Positions 44,546-54,074 are shown, numbered from the stretch's first letter. The stretch is 62,570 nucleotides of DNA from an uncultured Pseudomonadota bacterium (GCA_949295995.1 CASFNK010000013.1:1-62570); one strand, 5' to 3'. Program-made: numbers and translations. The notes: generated by a model not told the origin, from the sequence alone.

Positions 44546-44743
44546 ATTGCTTTCTCTTCTTTAATTTTAGTCCTGTGGGAGTATTACCACATTTTTTTTC
44601 AAATTTCGACCATTATTTTTAATTATTGTTGATTTATTGCCTCAATATGCCGTTTTTTAGGCAAAAAGTAAATATTTTAATTGAAATATTTATGCAATTT
44701 TATACTATAAATACAAACTTTATTGCAGAAACGGAGGGCTTTC

Positions 44744-46237
44744 GTGTTGGCATTTGCATTTTTTGCAGCAGTTTTTTCCACCTTAACGTGGCTGATTTAT
44801 ATTGTAATGTACATCAATGATAAGCTAGGAGGTGCCAGTTTTGCCCAACTCGGGTTATTGGATTTGTCGCTCTATGTGGCAATTGCAGTTTTCCCTATCC
44901 TTATTTTATGGATGATTTTTGGCTATATTAATCAATATCTTAGCTTTGCCCATATCAGCCAAAACTCAAAAATTCTTTACCAGCAACTGAAAAAAAATTT
45001 GGATTACACCGATTTAATCGCCAGAATCTTACTTGAGGCCGAACAAGAAGTAAAAAACAGCTTTATCTTAAATAAATTTGAATTGTTTATTGCCGATATG
45101 AATGAATTATTGGCGGAAACCATTCAGCGCGGTGCTTTGGCTTCGTCCGAACAAGTTGACCGCTTGTGGCATAAAGTGAAAGACGGTGCAAAATGGGCTT
45201 TCGGAAAGGTTATTATTGAAGTCAGTGCCAATCAGCCGAATTTTGCCCCCAGATTGGTAGCAAAAGCTCAAAATGATTCCGTGTTAGGCGGGACAATTTT
45301 GGAATTTTGCGCCAGATACCAAAACTTACTTAATATCTTAGAAAAACACGATAAGGAAAAAGTCTTTTTATCGGTGATTGAGACCGGCGTTTACGGTAAG
45401 GTTTATTCCATTTTGGCTCCGCTTGGAGAACAAATAAGACGGGCAAGAATCGATTTAAGCGAAGAAAGCAGTATTAAAGTTCACCCTGCTCCCAGAATTG
45501 AGCCGGAAAGAATTGAGCCAATGAGCGAAGAAAAATCCCTTGATATCGCTTCTAGCTCTGAAAGTCCTTTGAGACAAGTTTCCAGCTCATCTTTGGAGAA
45601 CGTACAGCAAAATGCTAATGCTAATTTTGTATCAGAGGCACATAAAAAAATTAAGAATATCTTTAATCCATTCAAGTCTCGTAACTTTTTTGCTAAAAAT
45701 AAAGAGGTAGAAGATATTGCGGAGAATGAATCCGAGGATAAAGACCCGTTTTCTATGGCGTTGGAGAGAAGTTTCGGCGCCCCTAACGAAGAAGATGAAA
45801 AAAGCGAACCTCAATTTGAAAACTATGCATTCGAGACAAGTGAGGCTGATGAATTTAAGGTGTATCGGTTTAGTGATACTAAAGAAGACGAAGGAATGCC
45901 CACTTTAAGTATTCCGACAAAAGAAGAAAGCGAGAAAATAGAACCTTCCGTCTCCAATAAGCCAGTTTCTTTTGTCAGAACGACAAGTTCTCGCTTTGAC
46001 GAAGATGGAATCGGCTTTACCAATACTCAAAAAGCTCTTAATTCGCTCAAAAAAGAATGGCAAGAAATGAAAAGCGCAAGTGAGACTAAACTCTCTCGTT
46101 CTGCACCTGATTTTTTGCGCCGTGAACCGGTGATGAGCAATCCTCAACGCTCTCAAAAATCACCCATTAAAGATGATGATGATTACGCCTATCCTTTCGG
46201 CGGGTGGAGTGATGCGGATAATTATAGCCAGAAATAA
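44744..46237 (+). CDS. Large membrane protein with acidic disordered C-terminal half
   Basis: The 497-aa product has two membrane spans (about residues 1-25 and 38-62), a helical cytosolic region (about 70-250) and a Ser/Glu/Asp-rich, probably disordered tail (about 250-490). No family is recognised. GGAGGG lies 5 nt before the GTG at 44744, which is chosen over the TTG at 44723. Its end overlaps the yejA start by 26 nt, so translation is coupled to the peptide transporter. Confidence 0.65.
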   Translation: MLAFAFFAAVFSTLTWLIYIVMYINDKLGGASFAQLGLLDLSLYVAIAVFPILILWMIFGYINQYLSFAHISQNSKILYQQLKKNLDYTDLIARILLEAEQEVKNSFILNKFELFIADMNELLAETIQRGALASSEQVDRLWHKVKDGAKWAFGKVIIEVSANQPNFAPRLVAKAQNDSVLGGTILEFCARYQNLLNILEKHDKEKVFLSVIETGVYGKVYSILAPLGEQIRRARIDLSEESSIKVHPAPRIEPERIEPMSEEKSLDIASSSESPLRQVSSSSLENVQQNANANFVSEAHKKIKNIFNPFKSRNFFAKNKEVEDIAENESEDKDPFSMALERSFGAPNEEDEKSEPQFENYAFETSEADEFKVYRFSDTKEDEGMPTLSIPTKEESEKIEPSVSNKPVSFVRTTSSRFDEDGIGFTNTQKALNSLKKEWQEMKSASETKLSRSAPDFLRREPVMSNPQRSQKSPIKDDDDYAYPFGGWSDADNYSQK

Positions 46238-48044
46238 AATTATCGCCTTTTGTTTGGGAGCGGTTTTGGGGTGTGTCTGTACGACTGCAGAGGCAAAAAT
46301 TTATCATTCCATTTCGGTTTACGGAACACCTAAATACAAACAAGGTTTTGAGCATTTTAACTATACCGACCCGAATGCCCTCAAGGGCGGGAGAATCGTT
46401 ATGCCCGAATATGGCGGATTTGACAATTTTAACCCTTATATTTTTAAAGGTAATCCTACACCGCAAGTGGCAAATTTGACAATGGACAGCTTAGGCGTCG
46501 TCAGTGTCGATGACCCTTATTCAGCCTATCCGTTACTGGCAAAGGCTTTTGATTTGCCTGATGATAAGTCATACGTTGGTTTTATTTTAGATGGACGAGC
46601 CAAATTTCATGACGGCTCACCGGTTACCGCCGATGATGTGATTTTTAGCTTTAACTCTTTGATTGAAAAAGGGCAACCTTTGTACAAAGTATATTATGCC
46701 GATGTGGAAAGAGTTGAAAAAATCAGTGCAAAAGAAGTGCGTTTTCATTTTCGTAAAGGCTCAAACAATCGAGAACTGCCGCTCATTTTAGCTCAGATGA
46801 AAATTTATTCCGCAAAAAACTGGGAAGGAAAAGATTTCAGCAGGCCGACGCTTGAAATTCCTTTAGGGAGCGGGCCTTATAAATTAGATAAATTCGAGCA
46901 AGGAAAATATCTGCTTTTTCGCCGTGCGCCCGACTACTGGGGAAAAGATTTACCAGTTAACAAAGGGTTTTATAACTTTGATGAAATAAGGTTTGATTTT
47001 TACCAAGACACGACCGTTACTTTGCAAGCGCTGTTTGCCGGAAGCATTGATGTGAGGGAAGAATATATCGCTAAAATTTGGGTCAGTGGCTATGATAATG
47101 ATTTGGTTAAGAGCGGCAAAATCATCAAAGAAAATATGGCGCATAATAATGCCGCAATTTTGCAAATGTTTGCCTTTAACGTCCGCAAAGAAATGTTTCA
47201 AGATAGGCGTGTTAGAGAAGCGATTGCGCTTGCTTTTAACTTTGATTGGGCTAATGACAAACTGTTTTACAATCAATACAGCCGGATTTACAGCTATTTT
47301 ACCAATACGGGAATGGAAGCAACCGGTTTGCCGCAAGGAAAAGAGCTGGAAATTCTAAACAAATATAAAAACAAGCTCCCTCAATCCGTGTTTGGAAAAG
47401 CACCCCAAAACCCAAGCCACAAAGACTTTAAGGAAACGAGACAAAGGCTCAAAGAAGCGGTGAAACTCTTAAACGAGGCGGGATATGACTTTGTGAATGG
47501 TAAGATGACCAATCTTAAAACCGGTCAGCCACTTGAATTTGAGGTTTTGAGCAACTCGGCCAACGGCAGCACTTTTACGCGTGTGATGTTACCTTTTATC
47601 AATAACTTGGCAAAAATAGGCATTAAGCTCACGTTTCGCAATTTGGAAATAAATATCTTTAAAAACCGGTTGGATAACTTTGATTTTGATATGGCGATTT
47701 TGTCTTTCGGAATTAGCCGTATGCCGGGGAATGAGCAAGCCGAAATGTGGGGCAGTAAATCTGCCAATATCAAAGGCAGCTATAATATGATCGGCATTCA
47801 AAATGAAGTGGTTGATGAATTAATCAAAGGGCTTATTACCGCGCAGGACAAAGAAAGTTATGAGGCTTATGTAAAAGCGTTGGACAGAGTGTTATTAAAT
47901 GAGACTTATATGATTCCACAATGGTATTCCCCTTACCAAAGAGTGGCCTATCATGACAAGTTTGTTCACCCCAAAACGAGTGAAAAAGTAGGTTTTCAAC
48001 CGCTTACTTGGTGGGCAAAGCCAAAAACAAATAAGGATAAATAA
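46212..48044 (+). CDS. yejA: YejA-like peptide-binding protein (ABC transporter)
   Basis: The 610-aa product starts with a signal peptide ending near AEA (about residue 26) and matches SBP_bac_5 family 5: [27 protein letters not shown] segment (here [13 protein letters not shown]), GSGPYKL and RRAPDYWG. YejA binds peptides such as microcin C in the periplasm. The start at 46212 is chosen because the upstream ATGs at 46173 would give a polar N-terminus without a signal peptide. The stop overlaps the yejB start (TAATG). Confidence 0.93.
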   Translation: MRIIIARNKIIAFCLGAVLGCVCTTAEAKIYHSISVYGTPKYKQGFEHFNYTDPNALKGGRIVMPEYGGFDNFNPYIFKGNPTPQVANLTMDSLGVVSVDDPYSAYPLLAKAFDLPDDKSYVGFILDGRAKFHDGSPVTADDVIFSFNSLIEKGQPLYKVYYADVERVEKISAKEVRFHFRKGSNNRELPLILAQMKIYSAKNWEGKDFSRPTLEIPLGSGPYKLDKFEQGKYLLFRRAPDYWGKDLPVNKGFYNFDEIRFDFYQDTTVTLQALFAGSIDVREEYIAKIWVSGYDNDLVKSGKIIKENMAHNNAAILQMFAFNVRKEMFQDRRVREAIALAFNFDWANDKLFYNQYSRIYSYFTNTGMEATGLPQGKELEILNKYKNKLPQSVFGKAPQNPSHKDFKETRQRLKEAVKLLNEAGYDFVNGKMTNLKTGQPLEFEVLSNSANGSTFTRVMLPFINNLAKIGIKLTFRNLEINIFKNRLDNFDFDMAILSFGISRMPGNEQAEMWGSKSANIKGSYNMIGIQNEVVDELIKGLITAQDKESYEAYVKALDRVLLNETYMIPQWYSPYQRVAYHDKFVHPKTSEKVGFQPLTWWAKPKTNKDK

Positions 48045-49123
48045 TGAGAAGTTACATCATCAAACGTTTGCTCCTAATTCCTTTTACCTTGCTTGGGATT
48101 ATCACAATTAACTTTTTGATTGTGCAATTGGCTCCGGGCGGGCCGATTGAGCATACTTTGGCAAAATACAGAGGGTTTAACGTTGATGCAAAGTCTCAGT
48201 TTTCTTCCACCGCGGCGGTTAACATGAATCAATCAGCCTCGCGCTACCAAGGGGCGCAAGGCGTGCCGGAAGATTTAATCAAAGAATTGGAAAAACAATT
48301 CGGGTTTGATAAGCCCTTGCATGAGCGCTATTTCAAGATGTTGGCAGATTATGCGCGTTTTGATTTCGGCAAAAGCTATTATCAAGACAAAACCGTCGGA
48401 ACTCTCATTTTAGAACGCATGCCGGTTTCGATTTCTTTAGGTCTATGGTCAACTTTGATTATTTATTTGATTGCTATTCCTTTAGGTATCAAAAAAGCCG
48501 TAAAAGACGGGACTGGGTTTGATATGTGGACATCCGTGGCGGTGATTATCGGCGCGGCTATTCCGGTGTTTTTGTTTGCGGTGTTTTTAATTGTGTTTTT
48601 TGCCGGCGGCACTTATCTACATTGGTTTCCTTTGCGAGGATTAACCTCAGACAACTGGGAGCAACTTTCAACTTTTGGCAAAATTATTGATTACTTCTGG
48701 CACATTACTCTGCCGGTTACAGCTTTGGTTATCGGCGGTTTTGCCAGTTTAACCATGCTTACCAAAAACTCGTTTTTAGATGAAATCAATAAACCTTACG
48801 TTTTGACCGCTCGAGCCAAAGGATTAAGCGAGAATCGGGTCTTATACGGTCATATATTCCGTAACGCCATGCTGATTGTTTCGGCCGGTTTCCCTGCTCT
48901 ATTGATTAAAATGCTTTTTACCGGCTCTCTCTTAATTGAAGTGATTTTCTCGCTTAACGGCATGGGTTTGCTCGGTTATGAGGCAATTATGGCGCGCGAC
49001 TATCCGGTTATTTTCGGAACAGTCTATATCTTTGCTTTGCTGGGATTGGTCTTAAAACTCTTAAGCGACATCGTCTATACCATGATTGACCCCAGAATTA
49101 ATTTCTCCGCTGTTGGCAACTAA
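48044..49123 (+). CDS. yejB: YejB-like ABC transporter permease
   Basis: The 359-aa inner-membrane protein has the DppB/YejB layout: an N-terminal span ([20 protein letters not shown]), a periplasmic loop and five more spans, with the EAA-like motif in [17 protein letters not shown]. It pairs with YejE; yejE and the ATPase yejF would be expected next but are missing. A pilin gene follows. It overlaps yejA by one base. Confidence 0.93.
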   Translation: MRSYIIKRLLLIPFTLLGIITINFLIVQLAPGGPIEHTLAKYRGFNVDAKSQFSSTAAVNMNQSASRYQGAQGVPEDLIKELEKQFGFDKPLHERYFKMLADYARFDFGKSYYQDKTVGTLILERMPVSISLGLWSTLIIYLIAIPLGIKKAVKDGTGFDMWTSVAVIIGAAIPVFLFAVFLIVFFAGGTYLHWFPLRGLTSDNWEQLSTFGKIIDYFWHITLPVTALVIGGFASLTMLTKNSFLDEINKPYVLTARAKGLSENRVLYGHIFRNAMLIVSAGFPALLIKMLFTGSLLIEVIFSLNGMGLLGYEAIMARDYPVIFGTVYIFALLGLVLKLLSDIVYTMIDPRINFSAVGN

Positions 49124-49174
49124 GATATATGCCTTAAGTTATAGAGAATATAAAATTTATGACTAAAGCCAGAA

Positions 49175-49202
49175 TTGTAATAAAATATTAACTTGTTATA
49201 CT
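49175..49202 (+). promoter_or_regulatory. Sigma70-type promoter for the pilin-like gene
   Basis: TTGTAA (49175-49180) and TATACT (49197-49202) are 16 bp apart, 36 nt before the start codon. Confidence 0.45.
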
Positions 49203-49237
49203 TAAACTATAAAGCAGTTAGATTTAGGAGAAAGAAA

Positions 49238-49849
49238 ATGATTAATTTAACAAAACATTCTGAGCAGACGGGACGTTCTATGGTGGAAATGCTCGGTGTG
49301 CTTGCGATTATCGGCGTTTTGTCAGTCGGCGGTATCGCTGGTTATTCAAAAGCCATGACTAAGTTCAAAATTACTAAAACCTTCGACCAAGTTTCTATGA
49401 TGGTGGCTAATATTCGTACCCTTTATTCTGGTCAAAGAGACTATAATGGTTTAGCTACAAATATTGCCTACAAATTAGGTGTCGCTCCGGCGGAAATGGT
49501 GGGAGCTGATCCTGAAACGCTTGTTAATGCGTTCCAAGGCAATGTTGAAATTGCGGCTACTCAATATAACGGAATAGATAATGCCGCATTTGGTATTGCT
49601 TATCAGCATATGGGTGCTGAAGCTTGCGTACAAATTGCTACGGCAGATTGGGGGGCTGGTGCATCTTCAGGGTTTGTCGGTTTAACTATAGGAGCGGATG
49701 GTTCAGATGTCAATGCTAGTGCACCTGCAGCTACTGCTGATGGTTCTTGGATAAATTCCGATTTACCGATTTCTCCAACTGAAGCAGCTGATGCTTGCAG
49801 TCCTGATAATGGAACAGGATACGTTACAGTCATTTGGTACTATATGTAA
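49238..49849 (+). CDS. Type IV pilin-like protein
   Basis: The 203-aa protein starts with a short leader and a class III signal: GRSMVEMLGVLAIIGVLSVG, where cleavage after Gly would leave a residue-1 hydrophobic helix with Glu at +4, as in type IV pilins. The rest is a PilS-like globular domain rich in Ala, Gly and Asp, with two cysteines (about 135 and 190) that could form the D-region disulfide. AGGAGAAAG lies just before the ATG. No pilus assembly genes are adjacent. A terminator follows. Confidence 0.85.
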   Translation: MINLTKHSEQTGRSMVEMLGVLAIIGVLSVGGIAGYSKAMTKFKITKTFDQVSMMVANIRTLYSGQRDYNGLATNIAYKLGVAPAEMVGADPETLVNAFQGNVEIAATQYNGIDNAAFGIAYQHMGAEACVQIATADWGAGASSGFVGLTIGADGSDVNASAPAATADGSWINSDLPISPTEAADACSPDNGTGYVTVIWYYM

Positions 49850-49863
49850 TTCTACTTAACAAT

Positions 49864-49896
49864 AAAAAACTCCGGTGTAACGCCGGAGTTTTTTTA
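49864..49896 (+). terminator. Rho-independent terminator after pilin-like gene
   Basis: A 12-bp stem (49864-49875 with 49883-49894) with a 7-nt loop is followed by T residues. Confidence 0.85.
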
Positions 49897-49907
49897 TGCC
49901 TTAAGCT

Positions 49908-49942
49908 CAAAAAAATCCCGCTTAAACAAAGCGGGATTTTTT
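49908..49942 (-). terminator. Rho-independent terminator after serS
   Basis: A perfect 14-bp stem (49910-49923 with 49929-49942) lies 14 nt after the serS stop. It also can act on read-through from the pilin side. Confidence 0.85.
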
Positions 49943-49956
49943 ATCATTCTTTTCGC

Positions 49957-51237
49957 TTAGGCGTTTTTACCAATCTTAGTTTTTCCACCAAGATAAGGAC
50001 GGAGTTTAACCGGAATGTTAACCGTGCCGTCTGCGTTTTGGTGGTTTTCAATAAACGGAACTAATGCGCGCGGTGTAGCAATACCGGTATTATTCAGAGT
50101 GTGAACATATTTTACCTTACCATCGGCATTGTCTCGATAACGCAAGTTGGTACGTCTGGCTTGCCAATCTGTAATGTTGGAGCAAGAGTGTGTTTCACGA
50201 TAGCAATTTTGAGACGGAACCCATGCCTCCAAGTCATATTGGCGATATTTTGGAGCACCCATATCGCCGGTGCAAATATCCAAAACTTGATAAGGCAATT
50301 CCAAATCTTGCAAAACTTCTTCAGAAATAGCGAGCAATTTTTGGTGCCATTTCTCACTCTCGGCAATGTCATTCTTACAAATAACAAATTGTTCGGTTTT
50401 CATAAACTGGTGAACTCGAACCAATCCCCTTGTATCCTTTCCTGCGGCACCAGCCTCACGACGGAAGCAAGGAGAAAATCCGGCATAAAGAATCGGCAAT
50501 TCGTTTTCTGATAAAATTTCATCCGCTCGCAAAGAGTTCAAAATCAACTCGGCAGTACCCGACAAATATAAATCATCTGCCGGCATATAGTAAATTTCAT
50601 CTCTTGAAAACGGCAAATAACCTTGACCATACAGCGGACGCTCTTTGGAAAGCGCCGGAACGGTAATAACCGTAAAGCCGTGAGAGCGCAACTTATCCAA
50701 AACCATCATGTGAATGGCTAATTCCAACTGAGCGAGGTCATTTTTAATGGCATAAGTGCGAGAACCTGATACTTTGGCAATGCGCTCCATCTCGCTCCAA
50801 TCATTCATTTCCATCAACTCAATATGGTCTTTGGGGGTAAAGTCAAACGTGCGCGGTGTGCCAACTTTGCGAATGACAACATTATGGGTGTCATCAGGAC
50901 CATCGGGACAATCCGGGCTTGGGTAGTTTGGAAGGCGCAACATCATATCATTGAACTTGGTCTCCAATATACTTAATTCTTCTTGCTCTTTTTTCAGCTC
51001 TTCGCCTAATTCCTTGCTCTTGGCAATGATACTCGGGCGCTCCTCTGCTGTGGCAGATTTGATAGAGTTGCTGAGTTTGTTTTTGGTCTCAGCCAAGGCC
51101 TGTGATGAGGTTTTGAGCTTGTTCATCTCCAGATAGGTGGATATTAAACTATCGATATTTTCTGAAGGGAAACCTTTTCTGGCTAGAGATTTTTTAACCG
51201 TATCCGTATTATCGATAATATATTTAATATCCAACAT
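49957..51237 (-). CDS. serS: Seryl-tRNA synthetase
   Basis: The 426-aa class II enzyme has the N-terminal coiled coil (about residues 25-105), motif 2 (FRREAGAAGKDTRGLVRVHQF) and motif 3 near GIATPRALVPFIENHQ. It charges tRNA-Ser. Promoter and operator are not clear. Transcribed alone. Confidence 0.96.
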   Translation of the reverse strand: MLDIKYIIDNTDTVKKSLARKGFPSENIDSLISTYLEMNKLKTSSQALAETKNKLSNSIKSATAEERPSIIAKSKELGEELKKEQEELSILETKFNDMMLRLPNYPSPDCPDGPDDTHNVVIRKVGTPRTFDFTPKDHIELMEMNDWSEMERIAKVSGSRTYAIKNDLAQLELAIHMMVLDKLRSHGFTVITVPALSKERPLYGQGYLPFSRDEIYYMPADDLYLSGTAELILNSLRADEILSENELPILYAGFSPCFRREAGAAGKDTRGLVRVHQFMKTEQFVICKNDIAESEKWHQKLLAISEEVLQDLELPYQVLDICTGDMGAPKYRQYDLEAWVPSQNCYRETHSCSNITDWQARRTNLRYRDNADGKVKYVHTLNNTGIATPRALVPFIENHQNADGTVNIPVKLRPYLGGKTKIGKNA

Positions 51238-51357
51238 TGTATTTGTCCTATTTTCCTTTAATTAGGGTTATTCATTTTTTATTAACGATTATCAGACTAA
51301 TCATTTTTTTAACAATTACAATAAAAAAATTCAAGAATACCCGCGAATTTACATAAA

Positions 51358-51387
51358 AAACCGCTCAGTTTTGCAACAAAGCGGTTT
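51358..51387 (-). terminator. Terminator after META-domain gene
   Basis: An 8-bp stem (51358-51365 with 51380-51387) with a 14-nt loop and T residues on the minus strand follows the stop at 51407. Confidence 0.65.
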
Positions 51388-51406
51388 AGGTGATGAGAGA
51401 AGAGCT

Positions 51407-51805
51407 TTATTCAGACACCGTACCTGTTTCTTCAAAGGTTAGAGTTTTACCTTCACTTCCGTTCAGAATTAACTTCTTGCCCTCTAATTTATAAGATTTG
51501 ACATCTGATAAAAACTGCAAATATTCTTGCTCAGCTTGCATGAGCGGCTCGGGACCTGCCATCATCGTTGCCCCCGCCGGACCAAAAGAAAGGTTTTCTC
51601 CCTCTAAGGTATAGGCTCCGAAGTAATTATTGACAGCGGCTTTACCAAAATAGCGGTTCTCTTTGCCGTCAAAACCTAACGTGATTTCGGCATTATTGGG
51701 GGCTTGGGTTAACTTATATTCTTTACCAATAAAGCTGCTCGAATCTCGCGATGAACAAGCTGAAAACATTAAAACGCCAACCAGCAAACTCAATATCTTA
51801 GACAT
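51407..51805 (-). CDS. META/HslJ-like lipoprotein
   Basis: The 132-aa product has a signal ending in LMFSAC (lipobox, Cys near 17) and a domain like META/HslJ: a GxxY segment, an internal ATMMAGPEPLMQAEQEYLQFL stretch (key residues M-A-G-P and E-x-x-x-L) and a final LILNGSEGKTLTFEE. HslJ-type proteins relate to novobiocin or heat stress but their role is unclear. An AAGGAG site precedes the ATG. Confidence 0.75.
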   Translation of the reverse strand: MSKILSLLVGVLMFSACSSRDSSSFIGKEYKLTQAPNNAEITLGFDGKENRYFGKAAVNNYFGAYTLEGENLSFGPAGATMMAGPEPLMQAEQEYLQFLSDVKSYKLEGKKLILNGSEGKTLTFEETGTVSE

Positions 51806-52068
51806 TTTTCTCTCCTTTTTTTGTTAATTTTATAAAAAGATATACCCGTTGAAAAAAATTACCAATACTAATTTTGATTTACTCAACAGTGCAAAAAAAG
51901 AAACACCTGATCTCTTAATCAGGTGTTCCTTCGTATTTAGCATGCAGACATTGTAATTTTGCACATGAACTGCATAAAAGATATAGGCGTATTTTGTAAA
52001 AATTAAAGTGGGGAAATTTAAAATTTCAGAGAAAAATAAAAATAATCAACTTTAGTGAAAAATTCCCC
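51806..52068. other. Intergenic region with isolated hairpin
   Basis: No gene is seen. A 10-bp perfect stem (51902-51911 with 51918-51927) with neighbouring A and T residues stands alone; neither adjoining gene needs it for termination by distance. The rest is AT-rich. Confidence 0.4.
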
Positions 52069-52097
52069 TTGATTTTTTGAAAAATGCCGTGTATGTT
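52069..52097 (+). promoter_or_regulatory. Promoter of tRNA-Thr
   Basis: TTGATT (52069-52074) and TATGTT (52092-52097) are 17 bp apart, with the mature tRNA start 14 nt after the -10. Confidence 0.6.
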
Positions 52098-52110
52098 ACC
52101 TTCCGTTGTC

Positions 52111-52185
52111 GCCGCTGTAGCTCAGTGGTAGAGCACGTCATTGGTAATGACGGGGTCGCAAGTCCGATTCTTGCCAGCGGCACCA
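52111..52185 (+). tRNA. tRNA-Thr (GGT)
   Basis: The 75-nt gene folds as a cloverleaf: acceptor stem GCCGCTG with CAGCGGC, D arm with GTAGCTCAGTGGTAGAGC (key GG in the loop), anticodon arm CGTCA-TTGGTAA-TGACG with anticodon GGT, T arm with GTTC-like GATTC, discriminator A and encoded CCA. It decodes ACC and ACU. A terminator follows. It marks the left edge of the accessory-looking segment. Confidence 0.95.
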
Positions 52186-52192
52186 TTTATTG

Positions 52193-52217
52193 AAAGGCAC
52201 CGATTGAGGTGCTTTTT
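52193..52217 (+). terminator. Terminator after tRNA-Thr
   Basis: A hairpin (52193-52202 with 52208-52216), one G-T pair included, is followed by TTTTTT. Confidence 0.75.
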
Positions 52218-52370
52218 TGTTATGTAAACCAAGGCTTTCTGCTAGTCCGATTTTTGAGTTTTTAAAATTAGAGATTTTTGATGAATTATCGGACTTTTTA
52301 TTTACTTTATTTTCATTTGAATATATAAGATTGAGTGTGAATTTATAATTTTGTTTAACAATATAAAAGT

Positions 52371-52967
52371 ATGATTATGGAGATAAATTTTATTACTTCC
52401 AATAAAGGAAAGATAGCGGCTTTAGAGCGTTCTTTTCTTAATGCTGGGCGCTTGGATATTAAAGTTAATCAAGCTCGAGCAGATATTATTGAACCTCAGC
52501 TCTGCAATATTGCTGATGTTTCCAAATATAAAGCCGTGGAGGCTTTTAAAATATTAAAAAAGCCGGTACTCGTTGAAGACGGAGGTCTGGTTATTGAGGC
52601 TTTGAATGGTTTTCCCGGACCATATACTAAATATGTTTTATCAACAATTGGAGTTGATGGCATACTTAGATTAATGCACGGAGAAAATAATCGGGGCGCA
52701 AAATTTGTTAGCTTCGCAACATTTGTTGAAAATGACGGAACTATACGCCAATTTGAAAGATTTGGTGATAATTTTGAAATTGCCAATGAGCGAAAGAATA
52801 TATTACATCCTGATGCTTGGTCTGATTTATGGCAAGTAATGTATATGAAAAATTATGGAAAAATGCTTTGCGAATTTTCAAAACAAGAAATTATTGACCA
52901 TACTGAAAAATCGCAAACTTCAGGAAGTTTGCAACAATTTGCTAAGTGGTTTATGGAAAAATATTAA
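52371..52967 (+). CDS. Non-canonical NTP pyrophosphatase (Ham1/ITPase family)
   Basis: The 198-aa product starts with NFITSNKGK, the phosphate-binding loop of Ham1/RdgB, and has VEDGGLVIEAL followed by GFPGPYTKYV. The P-G-P-Y-x-K form is closer to archaeal and eukaryotic ITPases than to bacterial RdgB (P-G-x-Y-S-x-R). Such enzymes hydrolyse dITP and XTP. A second start six bases later is possible. A terminator hairpin at 52983-53004 follows. It stands alone, so lateral acquisition is possible. Confidence 0.85.
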   Translation: MIMEINFITSNKGKIAALERSFLNAGRLDIKVNQARADIIEPQLCNIADVSKYKAVEAFKILKKPVLVEDGGLVIEALNGFPGPYTKYVLSTIGVDGILRLMHGENNRGAKFVSFATFVENDGTIRQFERFGDNFEIANERKNILHPDAWSDLWQVMYMKNYGKMLCEFSKQEIIDHTEKSQTSGSLQQFAKWFMEKY

Positions 52968-52982
52968 GGATTATATTTTATA

Positions 52983-53004
52983 GGCTGAGAACAAATACTC
53001 AGCC
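52983..53004 (+). terminator. Terminator after the ITPase-like gene
   Basis: A 7-bp stem (52983-52989 with 52998-53004) with a T-rich tail 15 nt after the stop. Confidence 0.7.
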
Positions 53005-53047
53005 TTATTTTGTTTTAGATATTTTCTCAATTTTCCTACTCATAAGC

Positions 53048-53083
53048 TTAAAATCATTATAGTTTTTAGCCCAATAACTTACA
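53048..53083. repeat. 36-nt imperfect repeat, copy 1
   Basis: This segment matches 53808-53843 in the same orientation with about eight differences, nearly all transitions. It overlaps the fic stop codon. Copy 2 lies upstream of fic. Confidence 0.55.
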
Positions 53084-53687
53084 GTAGCTTATGTATGTCG
53101 TATTCATCATAGCCTTCGTAATAATAACTAACATCAATTCCTTTCATGAATACTTCTCTTTCATTAATTCTATCAGTAAGGGCGTTTTTTAAGAGGTGTT
53201 TTATTTCAATATCTTTAATCGGGCTTCTTTCCATGGCTGATAGATAGTCGGATTTATCAATTTTATTCCAATCAACCACCCTTTTTAGTTCTTTTTTGAA
53301 GATTAAGTCCAGCCAGATGCGGGTAGCACGGCCATTCCCTTCTCTAAAGGGATGAGCTATATTCATTTCAACATATTTTTCTACAATTTCATCAAAGCTT
53401 GATTGGGGCATTTTATCTATATGTTTTAAAGATTGCTCCAAATACATAACCGGCGCAAATCTAAAATTTCCTTTAGAAAGATTAACAGTCCGCATTTTTC
53501 CGGCAAAATCATAAATATCTTCAAATAAAAATTTGTGAATCTGCTTCAATCCGGCAAAAGTACCAACTTTGAGAGTATTTATTTTACCACTGTCAAAAAG
53601 TTTTTTAGCTTTTTCTTTACTAAGCTTTTCTTCTATTTTATTCAGCTCTACTTGATTGGTGATATTTAACTTATTTTCTAAAACCAT
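53079..53687 (-). CDS. Fic-domain AMP transferase, class III
   Basis: The 202-aa protein has the Fic catalytic motif HPFREGNGR (residues 112-120) and a flap region KMRTVNLSKGNFRFAP (64-79). Near the C-terminus S187-YYY-E191-G192 matches the inhibitory (S/T)xxxE(G/N) motif; a C-terminal position of this motif defines class III (NmFic-like) proteins, which are controlled by oligomer state and the inhibitory helix. It probably AMPylates or otherwise modifies a target with a nucleotide. AGAGGGG lies before the ATG at 53687. No antitoxin gene is adjacent. It is bracketed by imperfect repeats. Confidence 0.9.
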   Translation of the reverse strand: MVLENKLNITNQVELNKIEEKLSKEKAKKLFDSGKINTLKVGTFAGLKQIHKFLFEDIYDFAGKMRTVNLSKGNFRFAPVMYLEQSLKHIDKMPQSSFDEIVEKYVEMNIAHPFREGNGRATRIWLDLIFKKELKRVVDWNKIDKSDYLSAMERSPIKDIEIKHLLKNALTDRINEREVFMKGIDVSYYYEGYDEYDIHKLL

Positions 53688-53807
53688 TATTCCCCTCTTT
53701 CTCATGTTTATTTAATTTTAAACATAAAAAACTAAAAAGCAATTAAGTTTTAATGATGATTATTAGAAATATAACAATTAATAAGCTAAATTTTATGGCA
53801 AAGCTGT

Positions 53808-53843
53808 TTAAAATCGTCATAGTTTTTAGTCCGATAATTGCAC
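53808..53843. repeat. 36-nt imperfect repeat, copy 2
   Basis: This copy matches 53048-53083. Related shorter copies with the core TAGTCCGATAATTG occur at 53828 and at about 54666, and TAGTCCGAT also at about 52241. Confidence 0.55.
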
Positions 53844-53857
53844 AATATCTCGCACCA

Positions 53858-53900
53858 TTAAAACACAAAGCGCCCTTCAGGGGCGTTTTGTGTTTTAAAA
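53858..53900. repeat. Long imperfect hairpin
   Basis: Arms AAAACACAAA plus GCGCC and GGGGCG plus TTTTGTGTTTT form an imperfect stem of about 15 bp with a short loop. It could be a bidirectional terminator or part of a mobile repeat. Confidence 0.6.
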
Positions 53901-53915
53901 GTATTGTTAGTGAGT

Positions 53916-53928
53916 AATCGGACTTGCG
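53916..53928 (-). repeat. 13-bp inverted match to the tRNA-Thr T arm
   Basis: The 13 bases equal, in reverse complement, tRNA positions 52157-52169 (core CGCAAGTCCGATT). One arm of a 7-bp local hairpin overlaps it, so chance is possible. Confidence 0.35.
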
Positions 53929-54074
53929 GGAGGAAACGCAAGTGTGGAGCGGATAGTTGGCGAAAACGAGTGTTGCGCTTTAGCGAGTAGCTTGTTTTTT
54001 GTTTCCTTTACATTTTTTATTTTATATGAAATAATACTATATAAATTTCTAAAAATAATAGTTAGATATATGTT

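Larger units (their letters stand above)
53706..54074. other. Gene-free region with repeats and hairpins
   Basis: No gene is seen. It holds the second 36-nt repeat (53808-53843), a long hairpin (53858-53900) and a GC-richer stretch with two more hairpins (53922-53943 and near 53979-53988) ending in a T run near 53995-54000. See the separate entries. Confidence 0.5.
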
